A stretch of DNA of 13,021 nucleotides from a bacterium. GTDB taxonomy: Bacteria > Bacteroidota > Bacteroidia > Bacteroidales > Muribaculaceae. Made by a program: the position numbers and the translations under genes. The stretch spans positions 1 through 13,021 of the forward strand of contig SFWW01000077.1 of assembly GCA_004559845.1 (NCBI GenBank), written 5' to 3'. This document shows, piece after piece, positions 12,928 through 13,021 of the stretch (positions are counted from its first letter, which is position 1; the number at the start of each line of letters is the position of its first letter). Below the pieces are notes generated by a model. The model searched no databases, had not been told where the DNA came from, and was given only the letters and a program-made list of their open reading frames with translations.

Positions 12928-13021
12928 TGTCCTAAAATAGGTTGACTTTTGGATTAAACCAAATTTAGGATGAACAGTCAAGAAGTAAAGACATTTTCGG
13001 ACGACGAACGTCGAGCCATCG
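12928..13021 (+). mobile_element. Left end of an insertion sequence, probably IS3-like
   Basis: TGTCCTAAAATAGGTTGAC starts at 12928 with the TG typical of many IS termini. It is followed by a short AT-rich leader and a plus-strand reading frame at 12970. Orientation differs from every other gene here, and the change from the tandem repeat is abrupt. The right end and any target-site duplication lie outside the window, so the family and the exact boundary are unproven. Confidence 0.55.
12970..13021 (+). CDS. Transposase, N-terminal fragment (cut by window end)
   Basis: ATG at 12970 opens a frame reading MNSQEVKTFSDDERRAI up to the window edge. The polar, acidic-then-basic start resembles the beginning of the helix-turn-helix OrfA of IS3-type elements, and it sits about 40 bases inside a TG-starting terminal sequence. 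Only 17 residues are visible, so the assignment rests mainly on the context. It could also belong to another small DNA-binding protein. Confidence 0.5.
   Translation, partial: MNSQEVKTFSDDERRAI

Noticed and set aside
12793..12981. Minus-strand frame encoding Gly/Trp/Asp repeats
   Set aside because: It is a translation of the 8-bp tandem repeat and runs through the IS terminus; there is no plausible start region.

Overview
The window looks like a chromosomal segment of a gut-type Bacteroidales bacterium; a Muribaculaceae-like host is my inference. Direct support comes from repeated Bacteroidetes-style promoters (TTTG, about 20 bases, then TAnnTTTG), the near absence of Shine-Dalgarno sequences, a secreted beta-helix protein with a C-terminal tail like a type IX secretion sorting domain, and the families present. 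Every complete gene lies on the minus strand, so transcription runs from high to low coordinates. Only the truncated insertion-sequence gene at the right edge is on the plus strand.

Read in the direction of transcription, the right end (about 12316-13021) holds the start of an insertion sequence, an 8-bp tandem repeat, a two-module intergenic repeat, and a short orphan transcription unit with a perfect promoter and terminator but no normal gene. Next come a divergent family-4 glycosyltransferase and a C_GCAxxG_C_C protein. A 600-base spacer carries a second copy of the repeat modules. It is followed by a probable operon of a secreted esterase with an SMP-30-like tail, a nitroreductase and a YaaA-type protein. 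A DUF486 membrane protein and an EamA/DMT transporter follow, stop-to-start coupled. A 510-base spacer holds GC-rich and interlocking hairpins. Then come a double zinc-ribbon membrane protein, a small tail-anchored unknown protein and the beta-helix protein.

The left end is the cysteine biosynthesis operon cysK-cysE. Its roughly 245-base leader contains what appears to be a complete, unannotated attenuator. A canonical promoter (1932-1963) drives a 32-codon leader peptide (1806-1904) with five consecutive cysteine codons. A rho-independent terminator (1729-1765) sits just before cysK. A segment of the leader just past the cysteine codons can pair with the 5' arm of that terminator. The arrangement suggests that scarcity of charged tRNA-Cys stalls the ribosome and lets transcription continue into cysK-cysE. 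This is the strongest and most testable finding here.

Secondary observations are the glycosyltransferase whose usual conserved motifs are replaced, the orphan transcription unit that may be a small RNA or a gene-deletion scar, the permuted intergenic repeat modules, and the interlocking hairpins at 5653-5711. No tRNA, rRNA or CRISPR array was seen.
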